Assembly (NCBI GenBank): GCA_020025515.1
Contig: JAHHRZ010000010.1
Location: forward strand, 1-64,000
DNA: 64,000 nt
Source of the DNA: Oscillospiraceae bacterium
GTDB lineage: Bacteria; Bacillota; Clostridia; Oscillospirales; Oscillospiraceae
Direction: 5' to 3'
Below are positions 16,372 to 25,123 of this stretch, piece after piece (the first letter of the stretch is position 1; each line of letters opens with the position of its first letter). The notes below the pieces were generated by a model. It did not search any database. It was not told the origin of the DNA and saw nothing but the letters and a program-made list of their open reading frames with translations. Made by a program: the position numbers and the translations under genes.

Positions 16372-16400
16372 TTGACAAATGGCCGGGAATCTCTTATAAT
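16372..16400 (+). promoter_or_regulatory. Consensus promoter for yceD-rpmF
   Basis: Perfect TTGACA (16372-16377) and TATAAT (16395-16400) with a 17-bp spacer, 33 bp before the yceD-family ATG. Between this promoter and the divergent pyr promoter lies a GC-rich hairpin (CCCTCC.. GGAGGG, about 16266-16287). Confidence 0.92.
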
Positions 16401-16432
16401 ATCTATTGCATGACTGTGAGGAGGGGATAACT

Positions 16433-16936
16433 ATGCTGTTGGGATTGTCAAAGATTATAGACTGCCCTGGTGAAAGTGTATCCTTTTCTACCAGTGTGGA
16501 TCTGAGCGATCTTCGCTTTGGTACCTGCTATCCCCTTCGGGAGCCTGTCCGGGCTTCCGGCGTGGTGCGCAATACCGCCGGCGTCCTGCTGATGTCGGGT
16601 TCTCTCACGACCCGCCTGTACGGCGTCTGCGATCGGTGTGCCCGGGAATTTGAGCGTGATGTGGAGTTTCCCATCAATGCCGTTCTGGTCACTGAGTTTG
16701 CCAACGAAGATAACGAAGACGAAAGGGTCTTTCAGCTGGAAGGCGACAGCGCGGATCTGGACGATATTGTGACGACGACCTTCGTTCTCAATCTGGAGTC
16801 CAAGCTTCTGTGTACACCGGACTGTAAGGGTCTGTGTTGCAAATGCGGCGCAAACCTCAATGACGGCCCCTGTGGCTGTCAGCCCGAACTGGACCCCCGT
16901 TTTGCTGCTTTAAAGCAGCTTCTCAAAGATAAGTAA
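16433..16936 (+). CDS. DUF177 (YceD-like) protein
   Basis: A 167-residue DUF177 protein. The core YGVCDRCAREFERD supplies one Cys pair, and a C-terminal cluster (CTPDCKGLCCKCG, then CGC) looks metal-binding. The family is linked with 23S rRNA processing and large-subunit assembly in plants and bacteria and is usually encoded directly before rpmF, as here (45 bp). ATG 16433 follows GAGGAGGGG; an upstream in-frame ATG at 16406 overlaps the transcription start and is rejected. Confidence 0.92.
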   Translation: MLLGLSKIIDCPGESVSFSTSVDLSDLRFGTCYPLREPVRASGVVRNTAGVLLMSGSLTTRLYGVCDRCAREFERDVEFPINAVLVTEFANEDNEDERVFQLEGDSADLDDIVTTTFVLNLESKLLCTPDCKGLCCKCGANLNDGPCGCQPELDPRFAALKQLLKDK

Positions 16937-16981
16937 ATTTTGACGCTGTGAAAAGCAGTTCGACCTAAGGAGGTGTCACGC

Positions 16982-17167
16982 ATGGCTGTTCCTAAGTGTA
17001 AAGTTTCCAAGGCAAGACGCGACAAGCGCCGCGGCTCCAACTGGAAGCTGTCCGCCCCCGGCGTGGTTGCTTGCCCCAAGTGCGGCGAGTTCTGCCTGCC
17101 CCACAGAGCCTGCAAGGCTTGCGGCTACTACAATGGCCGTCAGGTTGTCGCTGTGGAGTCTAAGTAA
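16982..17167 (+). CDS. rpmF: Ribosomal protein L32, zinc form
   Basis: A 61-residue bL32 beginning MAVPKCKVSKARRDKRRG, with a CPKCGE..CLPHRACKACGYY zinc ribbon (C+ paralogue). ATG 16982 has AAGGAGG nine bases upstream; a GTG at 16973 inside that site is rejected. Co-transcribed with the DUF177 gene and ended by the terminator at 17183. Confidence 0.97.
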   Translation: MAVPKCKVSKARRDKRRGSNWKLSAPGVVACPKCGEFCLPHRACKACGYYNGRQVVAVESK

Positions 17168-17182
17168 GAGGCGAAAGAAAGC

Positions 17183-17215
17183 AAGAGGAAGGTGCTTCTG
17201 CCTTCCTCTTTTTTC
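17183..17215 (+). terminator. Terminator of yceD-rpmF
   Basis: Stem AAGAGGAAGG/CCTTCCTCTT (17183-17192, 17201-17210) followed by TTTTT. Confidence 0.9.
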
Positions 17216-17280
17216 TTTGCTCTTTTCCAGATTTCCCGGTGGTTTTTTACTGTCTTTCCAGAAACTCCCACCCATTTTGC

Positions 17281-17309
17281 TTGACCAAACGGGAAGTGTG
17301 TGAGATAAT
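17281..17309 (+). promoter_or_regulatory. Promoter for der-plsY-gpsA
   Basis: TTGACC (17281-17286), 17-bp spacer, GATAAT (17304-17309); 33 bp before the der start, which has AGGAGGG. Confidence 0.7.
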
Positions 17310-17341
17310 ATATAAATCTAAGATTCTAGGAGGGATTTTTT

Positions 17342-18670
17342 ATGCCGAAACCTTTGGTTGCCATTATCGGCCGCCCCAATGTGGGAAAATCCATGCTCTT
17401 TAACAAATTGACCGGCCAGCGTAGCGCCATTGTGGAGGATACCCCCGGTGTCACCCGGGACCGGATCTATGGACAGTGTGAATGGAGAGGCCGCACCTTC
17501 GACATTATGGATACCGGCGGTATCGAGCCGGGTACCGACAGCGAGATCCTGAAATTCATGCGCCGCCAGGCCGAGATCGGCATTGAGCTTGCCGATGCCA
17601 TTATTATGGTGGTGGATGTGAAGGTGGGCATGACCGCCGCCGACTCCGCTGTGGCCACCATTTTGCAGAAGGCCAGAAAGCACGTTCTGCTGGCCGTCAA
17701 CAAGTGTGACTCCACCGGCGGCGTGAACCCCGATGTCTACGAGTTCTACGGCCTGGGCCTTGGGGACCCCTTGGAGGTCTCCGCCGTCCACGGCCACGGC
17801 ACCGGCGATCTGCTGGACTGGTGTGTGGACCAGTTCTCCGATGAGGACTGGGAAGAAGAGGAAGAGGATGTCATCAAGGTTGCCATTGTGGGCAAGCCCA
17901 ATGTGGGAAAATCCAGCCTCATCAACCAGATTCTGGGAGAAGAGCGTGTCATCGTCTCCGATATGGCAGGTACCACCCGTGACGCCATCGACAGCTACTT
18001 TGAAAATCAGTACGGAAAATACTGCTTTATCGACACCGCCGGTATGCGCCGGAAGTCCAAAGTGGATGATGCGGTGGAGCGCTACAGCAATATGCGCTCC
18101 GTCAGCGCCATCGAGCGGTCCGATGTGTGCATTGTGATGATCGATGCTACCGAGGGCGTCACCGAGCAGGACACCAAGATTGCGGGCCTGGTCCATGAGG
18201 CCGGTAAGGCCGTCATCATTGCAATCAATAAGTGGGATCTGGTGGAGAAGGAGACCAACACCATGCGGGACATGGAGCAGAAGGTCCGTCAGGATCTGAG
18301 CTTTATGCCCTACGCCCAGGTGATGTTCCTGTCTGCCCTTACGGGCCAGCGTGTGGACAAGCTCTATGAGGCCATCAATTCCGCCTCGGAGAGTAACTGC
18401 ATGAGAATCACCACAGGCGCCCTCAACAGCGTCCTGGCCGATGCCACTGCCAGAGTGCAGCCCCCCACGGACAAGGGCCGCCGGCTGAAGATCTACTATA
18501 TGACCCAGGCCAGTGTGAAGCCTCCCCATTTCGTGATTTTCTGCAATGACGCCCGGCTGTTCCACTTCTCCTATCAGAGATATCTGGAAAACCAGATCCG
18601 TTCCGTCTTTGGCCTCGCAGGCACCCCCATCCGCATCACCATTCGCCAAAAGGGCGACAAGGAGGAATAA
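17342..18670 (+). CDS. der: Ribosome assembly GTPase Der (EngA)
   Basis: A 442-residue protein with two tandem GTPase domains, GRPNVGKS at about 10-17 and GKPNVGKS at about 184-191, switch regions DTGG and DTAG, and NKCD/NKWD specificity motifs. A C-terminal KH-like domain follows. Known role: essential GTPase in 50S subunit maturation. It is the first gene of a three-gene unit; plsY starts 4 bp after its stop. Confidence 0.97.
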   Translation: MPKPLVAIIGRPNVGKSMLFNKLTGQRSAIVEDTPGVTRDRIYGQCEWRGRTFDIMDTGGIEPGTDSEILKFMRRQAEIGIELADAIIMVVDVKVGMTAADSAVATILQKARKHVLLAVNKCDSTGGVNPDVYEFYGLGLGDPLEVSAVHGHGTGDLLDWCVDQFSDEDWEEEEEDVIKVAIVGKPNVGKSSLINQILGEERVIVSDMAGTTRDAIDSYFENQYGKYCFIDTAGMRRKSKVDDAVERYSNMRSVSAIERSDVCIVMIDATEGVTEQDTKIAGLVHEAGKAVIIAINKWDLVEKETNTMRDMEQKVRQDLSFMPYAQVMFLSALTGQRVDKLYEAINSASESNCMRITTGALNSVLADATARVQPPTDKGRRLKIYYMTQASVKPPHFVIFCNDARLFHFSYQRYLENQIRSVFGLAGTPIRITIRQKGDKEE

Positions 18671-18674
18671 AGCC

Positions 18675-19310
18675 ATGGAGAATCTGATTGGTTCTATCGT
18701 GGTTACCATTCTCGCAGCCTATTTTCTGGGAAATCTCAATGGAGCCATTATTATTTCAAGCCTTTTGGATAAAGAGGATGTGCGCACCCGGGGCAGCGGA
18801 AACGCCGGAATGACTAACTATATGCGAAGCTACGGCCTGCGAAAGACCGGCCTTGTGGTTCTCATCGATTTGGGCAAGGCGGTGCTGGCCTGCTTTATGG
18901 GCGGGCTTCTGCTCAATCCCTATGGGCTCTGGATCGAGGGCACCATGCTGGCCGGAACCATGGTCTCTCTGGGCCACGATTTTCCCGCCACCCAGGGATT
19001 TCGGGGAGGAAAGGGAATCCTCTGCGGCCTTGGGGTTGCTTTGGTAGCGGATTGGCGGATCGGCCTTCTGATTTTAGGTGTATTTTTGATTATCGTTATT
19101 TTGACCCGCTATGTGTCCCTTGGCTCCGTGGTGGCGGCCTTCACCTTGGGGGTGGCCTTTACGGTGCTGCACCTGGAAAATGTCTGGGTCTGCGTCCTGG
19201 GCTGGGTCATTGCCGGTTGTGCTATTTTTATGCATCGGGGAAACATCAAACGACTGTTTGCAGGTACCGAACGAAAGCTGTCCTTTGGACATAAGGAGGA
19301 GCAGGCATGA
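18675..19310 (+). CDS. plsY: Acyl-phosphate glycerol-3-phosphate acyltransferase
   Basis: A 211-residue multi-pass membrane protein (five or six hydrophobic segments) with RGSGNAGMTNYMRSYG as the first PlsY motif and GHDFPATQGFRGGKG as the second. It transfers acyl from acyl phosphate to glycerol-3-phosphate, the first step of phospholipid synthesis. ATG 18675 follows GGAGGAATAAAGCC; an upstream frame to 18546 inside der is rejected. Its stop overlaps the gpsA ATG, which supplies its substrate. Confidence 0.96.
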   Translation: MENLIGSIVVTILAAYFLGNLNGAIIISSLLDKEDVRTRGSGNAGMTNYMRSYGLRKTGLVVLIDLGKAVLACFMGGLLLNPYGLWIEGTMLAGTMVSLGHDFPATQGFRGGKGILCGLGVALVADWRIGLLILGVFLIIVILTRYVSLGSVVAAFTLGVAFTVLHLENVWVCVLGWVIAGCAIFMHRGNIKRLFAGTERKLSFGHKEEQA

Positions 19311-20326
19311 AGATAACGGTTGCAGGAAGCGGCGGCTGGGGAACGGCCCTGGCCATTCAGCTGTGCAAGAATGCACATGATGTCACATTGTGGTCCCATA
19401 CCCCCGCCAAGGCGGAGCAGATGACAAAGACCCGGCAAAACCCCATGCTCTCCGGCGTGGCCCTGCCGGAGGAGCTGCGCATCACTGCGGACCCTGCCTG
19501 TGTGGGGGACTGCACTCTGGTGGTTTTGGCCTGTCCGTCCTTTCCCTTCCGCTCCGTGTGCCGGACCCTTGCCCCCTATTTGAAGAAGGAGACCATTCTG
19601 GTTTCCGTCACCAAGGGCATTGAACCCCGGAGCAATAAGCGCATGAGTGAGATCGCCGCAGAGGAAACCGGCTGTACCGTGGCGGTGCTCACAGGCCCCA
19701 GCCACGCAGAGGAAGTGGCCCGGGGTATTCCAACCGGCTGCGTGGCCGCCTGCCCCAGCAAAGAGGTGGCGGAGTTGGTGCAGGATGCCTTCATGTCCGA
19801 GAATTTCCGGGTCTATTCCAACCCGGACATGATCGGCGCAGAGCTGGGGGGCGCCCTTAAGAATGTCATTGCCCTGTGCGCCGGTATTTCCGACGGCCTG
19901 GGCTTCGGAGACAACACAAAGGCCATGCTCATGACCAGAGGCCTCACCGAGACCGCCCGGCTGGGCCTGGCCCTGGGTGCCAGAAAGGAAACCTTTGCGG
20001 GATTGGCAGGGGTGGGGGATCTCATCGTGACCTGCACCTCCCAGCACTCCAGAAACCGCCGGGCCGGAATCCTCATCGGTCAGGGTCTGTCTCCCAAGGA
20101 GGCCATGGAGCAGGTGGGAGCGGTGGTGGAAGGGTATTTTGCCGCGGAATCCGCCTACCTGCTGGCCAAATCCATCGGAGCGGATATGCCCATTACGGAG
20201 GCTGCCTATCAGGTGCTCTATGAAGGGGCCGATGTCCGGGAAACCGTGAGCCGTCTTCTCAACCGCAACAAACGGGTGGAAACGGAGAATTTCTCCTGGG
20301 AAACCACCTGGAACACCCAGAAATGA
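19307..20326 (+). CDS. gpsA: Glycerol-3-phosphate dehydrogenase (NAD(P)+)
   Basis: A 339-residue GpsA. The N-terminal dinucleotide site is AGSGGWGTALA (about 5-15), TGPSHAEEVARG is the conserved mid segment, and ALKNVIALCAGISDGLG carries the catalytic Lys. It reduces DHAP to glycerol-3-phosphate, which PlsY then acylates; the ATGA overlap with plsY fits this pathway link. Terminator at 20363. Confidence 0.97.
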   Translation: MKITVAGSGGWGTALAIQLCKNAHDVTLWSHTPAKAEQMTKTRQNPMLSGVALPEELRITADPACVGDCTLVVLACPSFPFRSVCRTLAPYLKKETILVSVTKGIEPRSNKRMSEIAAEETGCTVAVLTGPSHAEEVARGIPTGCVAACPSKEVAELVQDAFMSENFRVYSNPDMIGAELGGALKNVIALCAGISDGLGFGDNTKAMLMTRGLTETARLGLALGARKETFAGLAGVGDLIVTCTSQHSRNRRAGILIGQGLSPKEAMEQVGAVVEGYFAAESAYLLAKSIGADMPITEAAYQVLYEGADVRETVSRLLNRNKRVETENFSWETTWNTQK

Positions 20327-20362
20327 GAAAGTTTCAAAGAAACCATTCATATTGTGAATCGC

Positions 20363-20399
20363 TCCTCCGGTGCTGCGTTTGCGGTGCCGGAGGATTTTT
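20363..20399 (+). terminator. Terminator of der-plsY-gpsA
   Basis: TCCTCCGG (20363-20370) pairs with CCGGAGGA (20387-20394), followed by TTTTT. Confidence 0.85.
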
Positions 20400-20697
20400 C
20401 TATGGCCGGAGAATCGGCACCGGGAAGGGAAGGGGCGGCACAGTTCCCGGAAAGGCCAATGACGGTTGCATTCCCGAAGGGACGCAAAATCAGGATGCTC
20501 CATTGCACGCCCCGCCGCCCGTAAACAATCAGAGACTGTTCATGAAGGCGTTGGGCTTTTGCAGACTTATTTGCTACGGAATCTTCTCTGACTTTCCGGT
20601 AGGCAGCTGCAATCTCTTATCTTCAAAGCCTCCGGAAAGCTCCTACTGCCAAGCATCCTTATTGCTTGCGCAACCGGGAGATGATGGCCGAACCCAT
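20400..20697. other. Gene-free interval between convergent operons
   Basis: I see nothing functional here. A plus-strand open frame (20323-20751) crosses both terminators, overlaps ilvE's terminator and has no recognisable domain, so it is not called. Confidence 0.6.
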
Positions 20698-20733
20698 AAA
20701 AAAGTGGCAAGCAGGAGGGTTCCTGCTTGCCAC
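20698..20733 (-). terminator. Terminator of the ptb-ilvE operon
   Basis: 12-bp perfect stem GTGGCAAGCAGG/CCTGCTTGCCAC (20704-20715, 20722-20733) with T6 on the minus strand, 15 bp after the ilvE stop. Confidence 0.9.
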
Positions 20734-20747
20734 AGATGGGTAGGAAT

Positions 20748-21821
20748 TTAGGAAATCTTCATGACCCAGCCGTAGGGATCTTCCCGCTCGCCGCGCTGAA
20801 TCCCGGTGAGGGTATCGTAAATGTCCTGGGCGATGGGTCCGATCTTGCCGTCGGACAGGTGCATTTCCTTGCCGTGGTACTCCAAAAGACCAACGGGGGA
20901 GATGACAGCGGCGGTGCCGGTGCCGAAGGCTTCGGTGAGGCGGCCGCTTTCGTGGGCCTCAAAGAGCTCCTCCACACTAATGGGCCGCTCTTCCACAGTG
21001 AAGCCCTTGTCCTGAGCCAGCTGCAACACGCTCTTGCGGGTGATGCCGGGCAGGATGCTGCCGCCGGTGGGAGCGGTGACCAGCTTGCCGTCCATGACGA
21101 AGATCATGTTCATGGCGCCCACTTCTTCCACATACTTGTTCTCCCGGCCGTCCAGCCACAGAACCTGGTCAAAGCCCTTCTTGGCAGCCTCAGCGGCAGC
21201 CTTCAGGGAAGCGGAGTAGTTGCCGCCGGTCTTCGCGGCGCCGGTGCCGCCCTTGACGGCACGGACATAGTGATCCTCAATGTGGATCTTGACGGGAGCC
21301 ATGCCATTCTTGTAGTAGCTGCCGGAAGCGGCGCAGATGATGTAGTACAGGTACTTCTTGGCGGGATGTACGCCCAGCTCGGCGCCATCGGCAATCATGG
21401 TGGGACGCAGATACAGGGAGGTGCCTTCCATATGGGGGACCCAGCCCTCTTCCAGTTCCACCAGCATCTTCATGGCCTTCACCTGGAACTCCGGGTCGAG
21501 AGGAGGCATGCACATACGCTCCGCACTCTGATTCATGCGGTTTGCGTTCTCGATGGGACGGAACATCTGCAAGCCGCCGTCGGCACGGCGATACGCCTTC
21601 AGACCCTCAAAAATCTCCTGGCTGTAGTGCAGAACAGGGGAGGCGGGGTCAATGGCGAGAGGTCCGTAGGGCTGGATCCTGGCGTCATGCCAGCCGATGC
21701 CCTCGGTGTACTCGACGATAAACATATGATCGGTAAAGTACTTACCGAAGCCCAGAGCGGACTCGTCCTGGGGTTTCGGGTTGGGGTGTTCGTTCCGAAT
21801 AATCTTGATCTCCAGATCCAT
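20748..21821 (-). CDS. ilvE: Branched-chain amino acid aminotransferase
   Basis: A 357-residue class IV PLP enzyme of the larger BCAT group. Visible segments: QEIFEGLKAYR, the PLP lysine in AAKTGGNYSASL, LDGRENKYVEEVGAMN, and GTGTAAVISPVG. It interconverts Leu/Ile/Val and their 2-oxoacids. Placed last in an operon with a 2-oxoacid:ferredoxin oxidoreductase and Ptb-Buk, it probably works in amino acid breakdown here, not biosynthesis. ATG 21821 has AAAGGGG at good spacing; ATG 21827 is too close to it. Confidence 0.94.
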   Translation of the reverse strand: MDLEIKIIRNEHPNPKPQDESALGFGKYFTDHMFIVEYTEGIGWHDARIQPYGPLAIDPASPVLHYSQEIFEGLKAYRRADGGLQMFRPIENANRMNQSAERMCMPPLDPEFQVKAMKMLVELEEGWVPHMEGTSLYLRPTMIADGAELGVHPAKKYLYYIICAASGSYYKNGMAPVKIHIEDHYVRAVKGGTGAAKTGGNYSASLKAAAEAAKKGFDQVLWLDGRENKYVEEVGAMNMIFVMDGKLVTAPTGGSILPGITRKSVLQLAQDKGFTVEERPISVEELFEAHESGRLTEAFGTGTAAVISPVGLLEYHGKEMHLSDGKIGPIAQDIYDTLTGIQRGEREDPYGWVMKIS

Positions 21822-21848
21822 GATCATTCCCCTTTCTGAATTTCGTAA

Positions 21849-22385
21849 TTATTTGACGCAGGCAGCGCCCCGGCGCAGTGCCTCAATGTTCAGATCTACC
21901 AGCTTGGCCTTGGGGCCGGTGAACATATGCACCAGCATCTCTTTGATGGTCTCAACCCCCAGGTTGCCCATGGCCTCAATGTAGGCGCCCAGCATGACCA
22001 TGTTGGCTACCTTGGCATTGCCCAGCTCATTGGCGATGTCCAGACAGGGGACATAGATGGCACGCACATCCTCACGCTCCACCTTCTCGGTGATGATGGA
22101 GCTGTTGACAAAGATGGTACCGTTCTTGACCACGGTGGGCTCGAACTTCTTCAGAGAGGGCAGGTTCATGGCAATCAGCTCGGTGGGCTCCAGAACGATG
22201 GGGCAGATGATGGGATCTTCCGAGATGACAACACAGCAGTTGGCGGTGCCGCCGCGCATTTCCGGACCATAGGAGGGGAGCCAGGAAACATCCTTGCCCT
22301 CTTTCATGCCGGCCTCTGCCAGCGTCTTGCCAATGGCCATGACGCCCTGGCCGCCGAAACCGGCAATCATGATTTCATTGGTCAT
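21849..22385 (-). CDS. vorC: 2-oxoacid:ferredoxin oxidoreductase, gamma subunit
   Basis: A 178-residue gamma subunit opening IMIAGFGGQGVMAIGKTLAE, the family's glycine-rich signature, with YGPEMRGGTANC soon after. It holds the CoA-contacting domain of the four-subunit enzyme. It starts 1 bp after the beta subunit stop. Subfamily (branched-chain VOR versus 2-oxoglutarate KOR) is inferred from neighbours ilvE, ptb and buk. Confidence 0.88.
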   Translation of the reverse strand: MTNEIMIAGFGGQGVMAIGKTLAEAGMKEGKDVSWLPSYGPEMRGGTANCCVVISEDPIICPIVLEPTELIAMNLPSLKKFEPTVVKNGTIFVNSSIITEKVEREDVRAIYVPCLDIANELGNAKVANMVMLGAYIEAMGNLGVETIKEMLVHMFTGPKAKLVDLNIEALRRGAACVK

Positions 22386-22386
22386 C

Positions 22387-23136
22387 TTACTTTACCTCCT
22401 CGATGTCCTTGTAGACTCCCAGGGGATAGTAGGGAATCATATTTTCCTTCAGCCATTCCACGGAAGCGGCAGGGGTTTTGCCCCAGTTGGTGGGGCAGCA
22501 GGCCAGCACTTCCACGAAGGTGAAGCCCTTGCCTTCCTGCTGCATCCGGAAGGCCTTCTGAATGGCCTTCTTGGCCTTGTTCAGGTTGCCGATGTCGGTG
22601 ACGCAGACACGGGAGGCATAAGCACAGCCCTCCAGGGTGCTGATGATCTCAGCCATGCGGATGGGAGCGCCGTAGTGATCCTGCTGACGGCCGTAGGGAG
22701 CGGTGGTGGCCTTCTGACCCACCAGAGTGGTGGGAGCCATCTGGCCGCCGGTCATGCCGTAAATGGCGTTATTGATAAAGATGGTGGTAAACTTCTCTCC
22801 ACGCATGGCGGCATGGATGATTTCGGCGGTACCGATAGCAGCCAGGTCGCCGTCACCCTGATAGGTAAAGACGATGGTGCCGGGCTCGGAGACACGCTTG
22901 ATACCGGTGGCAACGGCGGGAGCACGGCCGTGGGCGGCCTCGTGCATGTCGCAGTTGAAATAGTTGTAAGCAAAGACGGAGCAGCCTACAGGAGCCACGC
23001 CGATGGTGTTGCCCAGAACGCCCATTTCATCCAGGGTTTCGGCAACCAGCTTGTGAACGATACCGTGGGTGCAGCCGGGGCAGTAGTGCAGTTCGGCATC
23101 GGTCAGGCCTTTGGATTTCTCATATACTATTGCCAT
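22387..23136 (-). CDS. vorA: 2-oxoacid:ferredoxin oxidoreductase, beta (TPP) subunit
   Basis: A 249-residue thiamine-diphosphate subunit. HYCPGCTHGIVHKLV carries the Cys pair of the beta subunit, FTYQGDGDLAAIGTAE is the TPP/Mg site with GDGD, and NNAIYGMTGGQMAPTT is the following loop. It performs the oxidative decarboxylation of the 2-oxoacid to acyl-CoA while electrons go to ferredoxin. Six bases separate it from the alpha subunit. Confidence 0.9.
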   Translation of the reverse strand: MAIVYEKSKGLTDAELHYCPGCTHGIVHKLVAETLDEMGVLGNTIGVAPVGCSVFAYNYFNCDMHEAAHGRAPAVATGIKRVSEPGTIVFTYQGDGDLAAIGTAEIIHAAMRGEKFTTIFINNAIYGMTGGQMAPTTLVGQKATTAPYGRQQDHYGAPIRMAEIISTLEGCAYASRVCVTDIGNLNKAKKAIQKAFRMQQEGKGFTFVEVLACCPTNWGKTPAASVEWLKENMIPYYPLGVYKDIEEVK

Positions 23137-23142
23137 AATCTC

Positions 23143-24204
23143 TTACCTCCCGATGGCAGCTTTCGCCGCGGCGGCCACCTCATAGGGGGTGGGAACCACA
23201 CCACCGGCCTTGCCAATGAAGGACACAGGACGGCAGCCCTCCAGGGCGATTTTTACATCATCAATCATCTGACCCATGCTGAGCTCCACATCCACCACAG
23301 CCTTCACGCTATCCTGCATGGCAATCTTCTTCAGTGCCTCACCGGGGAAGGGCCACAGGGTGATGGGACGGAGCATACCGGCCTTGATGCCTTCTTTCTC
23401 CAGGAGCTGGATGGCGGCCTTTGCGATACGGGAGGGGGTGCCGTAAGCAACAAAGAGGATCTCGCAGTCCTCGGTGTTCACTTCCTCCCAGCGGGTCTCA
23501 TTTTCCTCCATGGCCTTGTACTTGGTGGCCAGACGCTCGTTATGTACGGCGCAGAGGTTGGGATCAATATAGAGGGAGTTGATCACATTGGGCTCACGCT
23601 GGCCCTTGGTGCCGGTGGTGGCCCAGGGCTTGGCAGGAAGCTCACGCTTCTCCGGCTCACGCCACTCAATGGCCTCCATCATCTGACCGATCATGCCGTC
23701 GGCCAGGATCATGACGGGGTTGCGGTACTGCTCGGCCACATCAAAGGCGATCTGCACATAGTCGGCAGCCTCCTGAATGGTGGCAGGAGCAAAGACCAGA
23801 TGGCGATAGTCGCCGTTGCCGCCGCCCCGGGTTGCCTGATAATAGTCACCCTGGGCAGGCTGAATGGTGCCAAGGCCGGGGCCGCCGCGCATCATGTTGA
23901 TGATGACAGCGGGAAGCTCCGCACCGCACATATAGGTGATGCCTTCCTGCTTCAGGGAAATTCCGGGGGAAGAAGAGGAGGTCATCACACGCACACCACA
24001 GCCGGCAGCGCCGTACACCATGTTAATGGCAGCGACCTCAGACTCTGCCTGCAGGAAGCAGCCGCCGATCTTGGGCAGGTGGGCAGACAGGTACTCAGGG
24101 ATTTCGTTCTGGGGTGTGATGGGGTAGCCAAAGAAGTATTTGCAGCCCGCACGAATGGCGGCTTCGGCAATGGCCTCATTGCCTTTCCAAAGTTCTTTCT
24201 CCAT
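23143..24204 (-). CDS. vorB: 2-oxoacid:ferredoxin oxidoreductase, alpha subunit
   Basis: A 353-residue alpha subunit with GYPITPQNEIPEYL, the standard substrate-binding segment, near the N-terminus, and VMTSSSSPGISLKQEG. ATG 24204 (MEKELWKGNEA) is chosen; an upstream extension to 24282 overlaps the ferredoxin subunit gene. AGGAGG-type site precedes it. Part of the delta-alpha-beta-gamma set in one operon. Confidence 0.9.
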   Translation of the reverse strand: MEKELWKGNEAIAEAAIRAGCKYFFGYPITPQNEIPEYLSAHLPKIGGCFLQAESEVAAINMVYGAAGCGVRVMTSSSSPGISLKQEGITYMCGAELPAVIINMMRGGPGLGTIQPAQGDYYQATRGGGNGDYRHLVFAPATIQEAADYVQIAFDVAEQYRNPVMILADGMIGQMMEAIEWREPEKRELPAKPWATTGTKGQREPNVINSLYIDPNLCAVHNERLATKYKAMEENETRWEEVNTEDCEILFVAYGTPSRIAKAAIQLLEKEGIKAGMLRPITLWPFPGEALKKIAMQDSVKAVVDVELSMGQMIDDVKIALEGCRPVSFIGKAGGVVPTPYEVAAAAKAAIGR

Positions 24205-24215
24205 TACGGTCCTCC

Positions 24216-24434
24216 TTATGTGCGTTCCACGGTGATGATGGAATCGGGACACATCTTGGCGCAGCTGCCGCAGCCGATGCACTTATCCAGATCCTCGGGG
24301 CGGATGGTTGCGGGATGATATCCCTTGCGGTTGGTAGCAGTGTCATCGAGAACGATGATATGCTTGGGGCAGACCAGGGCGCACAGCTCGCAGCCCTTAC
24401 ATCTGTCCTGACGGAAAGTTACTTTTCCAGCCAT
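24216..24434 (-). CDS. vorD: 2-oxoacid:ferredoxin oxidoreductase, delta (2[4Fe-4S]) subunit
   Basis: A 72-residue ferredoxin-like subunit with two C-x2-C-x2-C-x3-C-P clusters, CKGCELCALVCP and CIGCGSCAKMCP. It shuttles electrons from the TPP site to external ferredoxin. First of the four oxidoreductase genes, 5 bp after the NTPase gene and 11 bp before vorB. Confidence 0.93.
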   Translation of the reverse strand: MAGKVTFRQDRCKGCELCALVCPKHIIVLDDTATNRKGYHPATIRPEDLDKCIGCGSCAKMCPDSIITVERT

Positions 24435-24439
24435 GTTGA

Positions 24440-25120
24440 TTATTCCTCCTCACAGGTGGTGATTTCCCAGGGTTTTTTCATGTAAATTTCCATAGGGAAT
24501 ATAGGTTCAGACAGAAGCCCCGCCAGCTGGTTGACGAAGCGACGCTCTGCCGCGTGGTGAATGATGGGAAGCCCCGTGCGCTGAGAAAGCTCCTGCGCCA
24601 GCCGGGCACCCTTCAGGATGTCCTCCAGCCGGGTTTCCCGGCACAGATGGGTGTTGTTTACGATGCCGGTGACCTTCTGCTTGCACTCCCGCTCGATGGC
24701 TCTCATATATTCCAGCGCACAGTCCACGTCCTTGGTTTCGGGCCTGTTGGCATTGAGCACATACAAAAGATCCAGTTCCTCCGCATGGAGCTGCGGGGCG
24801 AAGCGGGCCAGGACTCTGGCACCAATGGGATCACCGCCAATGTCCAGAATCCCGGTGATGTCCTTGTTCTGGAAAATGGACATAACGGCAGGATTGATGG
24901 CGGGAATGTCCGCCACACCGCCGCAGGAGGTGACGATGACCTGAATACCTGCCTCTTCCAGCCGGGCGGTCTGCTCAAAGGAGCGGAAATAGGGGTTCAC
25001 GATATCGAGATCCGCCAGAGAGATCCGGGCACCGGGCCTGGCCATGCTGAGGGCCAGATTGACGGCATACTCTGTTTTGCCGCTGCCATAGTGACCGGTA
25101 ATAATTTGCATACGGTGCAT
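24440..25120 (-). CDS. MinD/CobQ-like P-loop NTPase, role unknown
   Basis: A 226-residue soluble protein with a Walker A GHYGSGKTE near residues 9-17, DLDIVNPYF as the switch I-like aspartate segment, LDIGGDPIG as the Walker B-like strand and VTGIVNNTHL as a later strand. It resembles MinD/CobQ-type ATPases but lacks the deviant Walker Lys pattern of ParA. It sits inside the operon between buk (3 bp gap) and vorD (5 bp gap), so it very likely serves the pathway, perhaps in maturation or cofactor delivery; this is inference. ATG 25120 has GGAG nine bases upstream; ATG 25111 is possible. Confidence 0.8.
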   Translation of the reverse strand: MHRMQIITGHYGSGKTEYAVNLALSMARPGARISLADLDIVNPYFRSFEQTARLEEAGIQVIVTSCGGVADIPAINPAVMSIFQNKDITGILDIGGDPIGARVLARFAPQLHAEELDLLYVLNANRPETKDVDCALEYMRAIERECKQKVTGIVNNTHLCRETRLEDILKGARLAQELSQRTGLPIIHHAAERRFVNQLAGLLSEPIFPMEIYMKKPWEITTCEEE

Positions 25121-25123
25121 AGC

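Noticed and set aside
20323..20751. 142-aa plus-strand ORF after gpsA
   Set aside because: Spans two terminators, has no homologous look and no good ribosome site.
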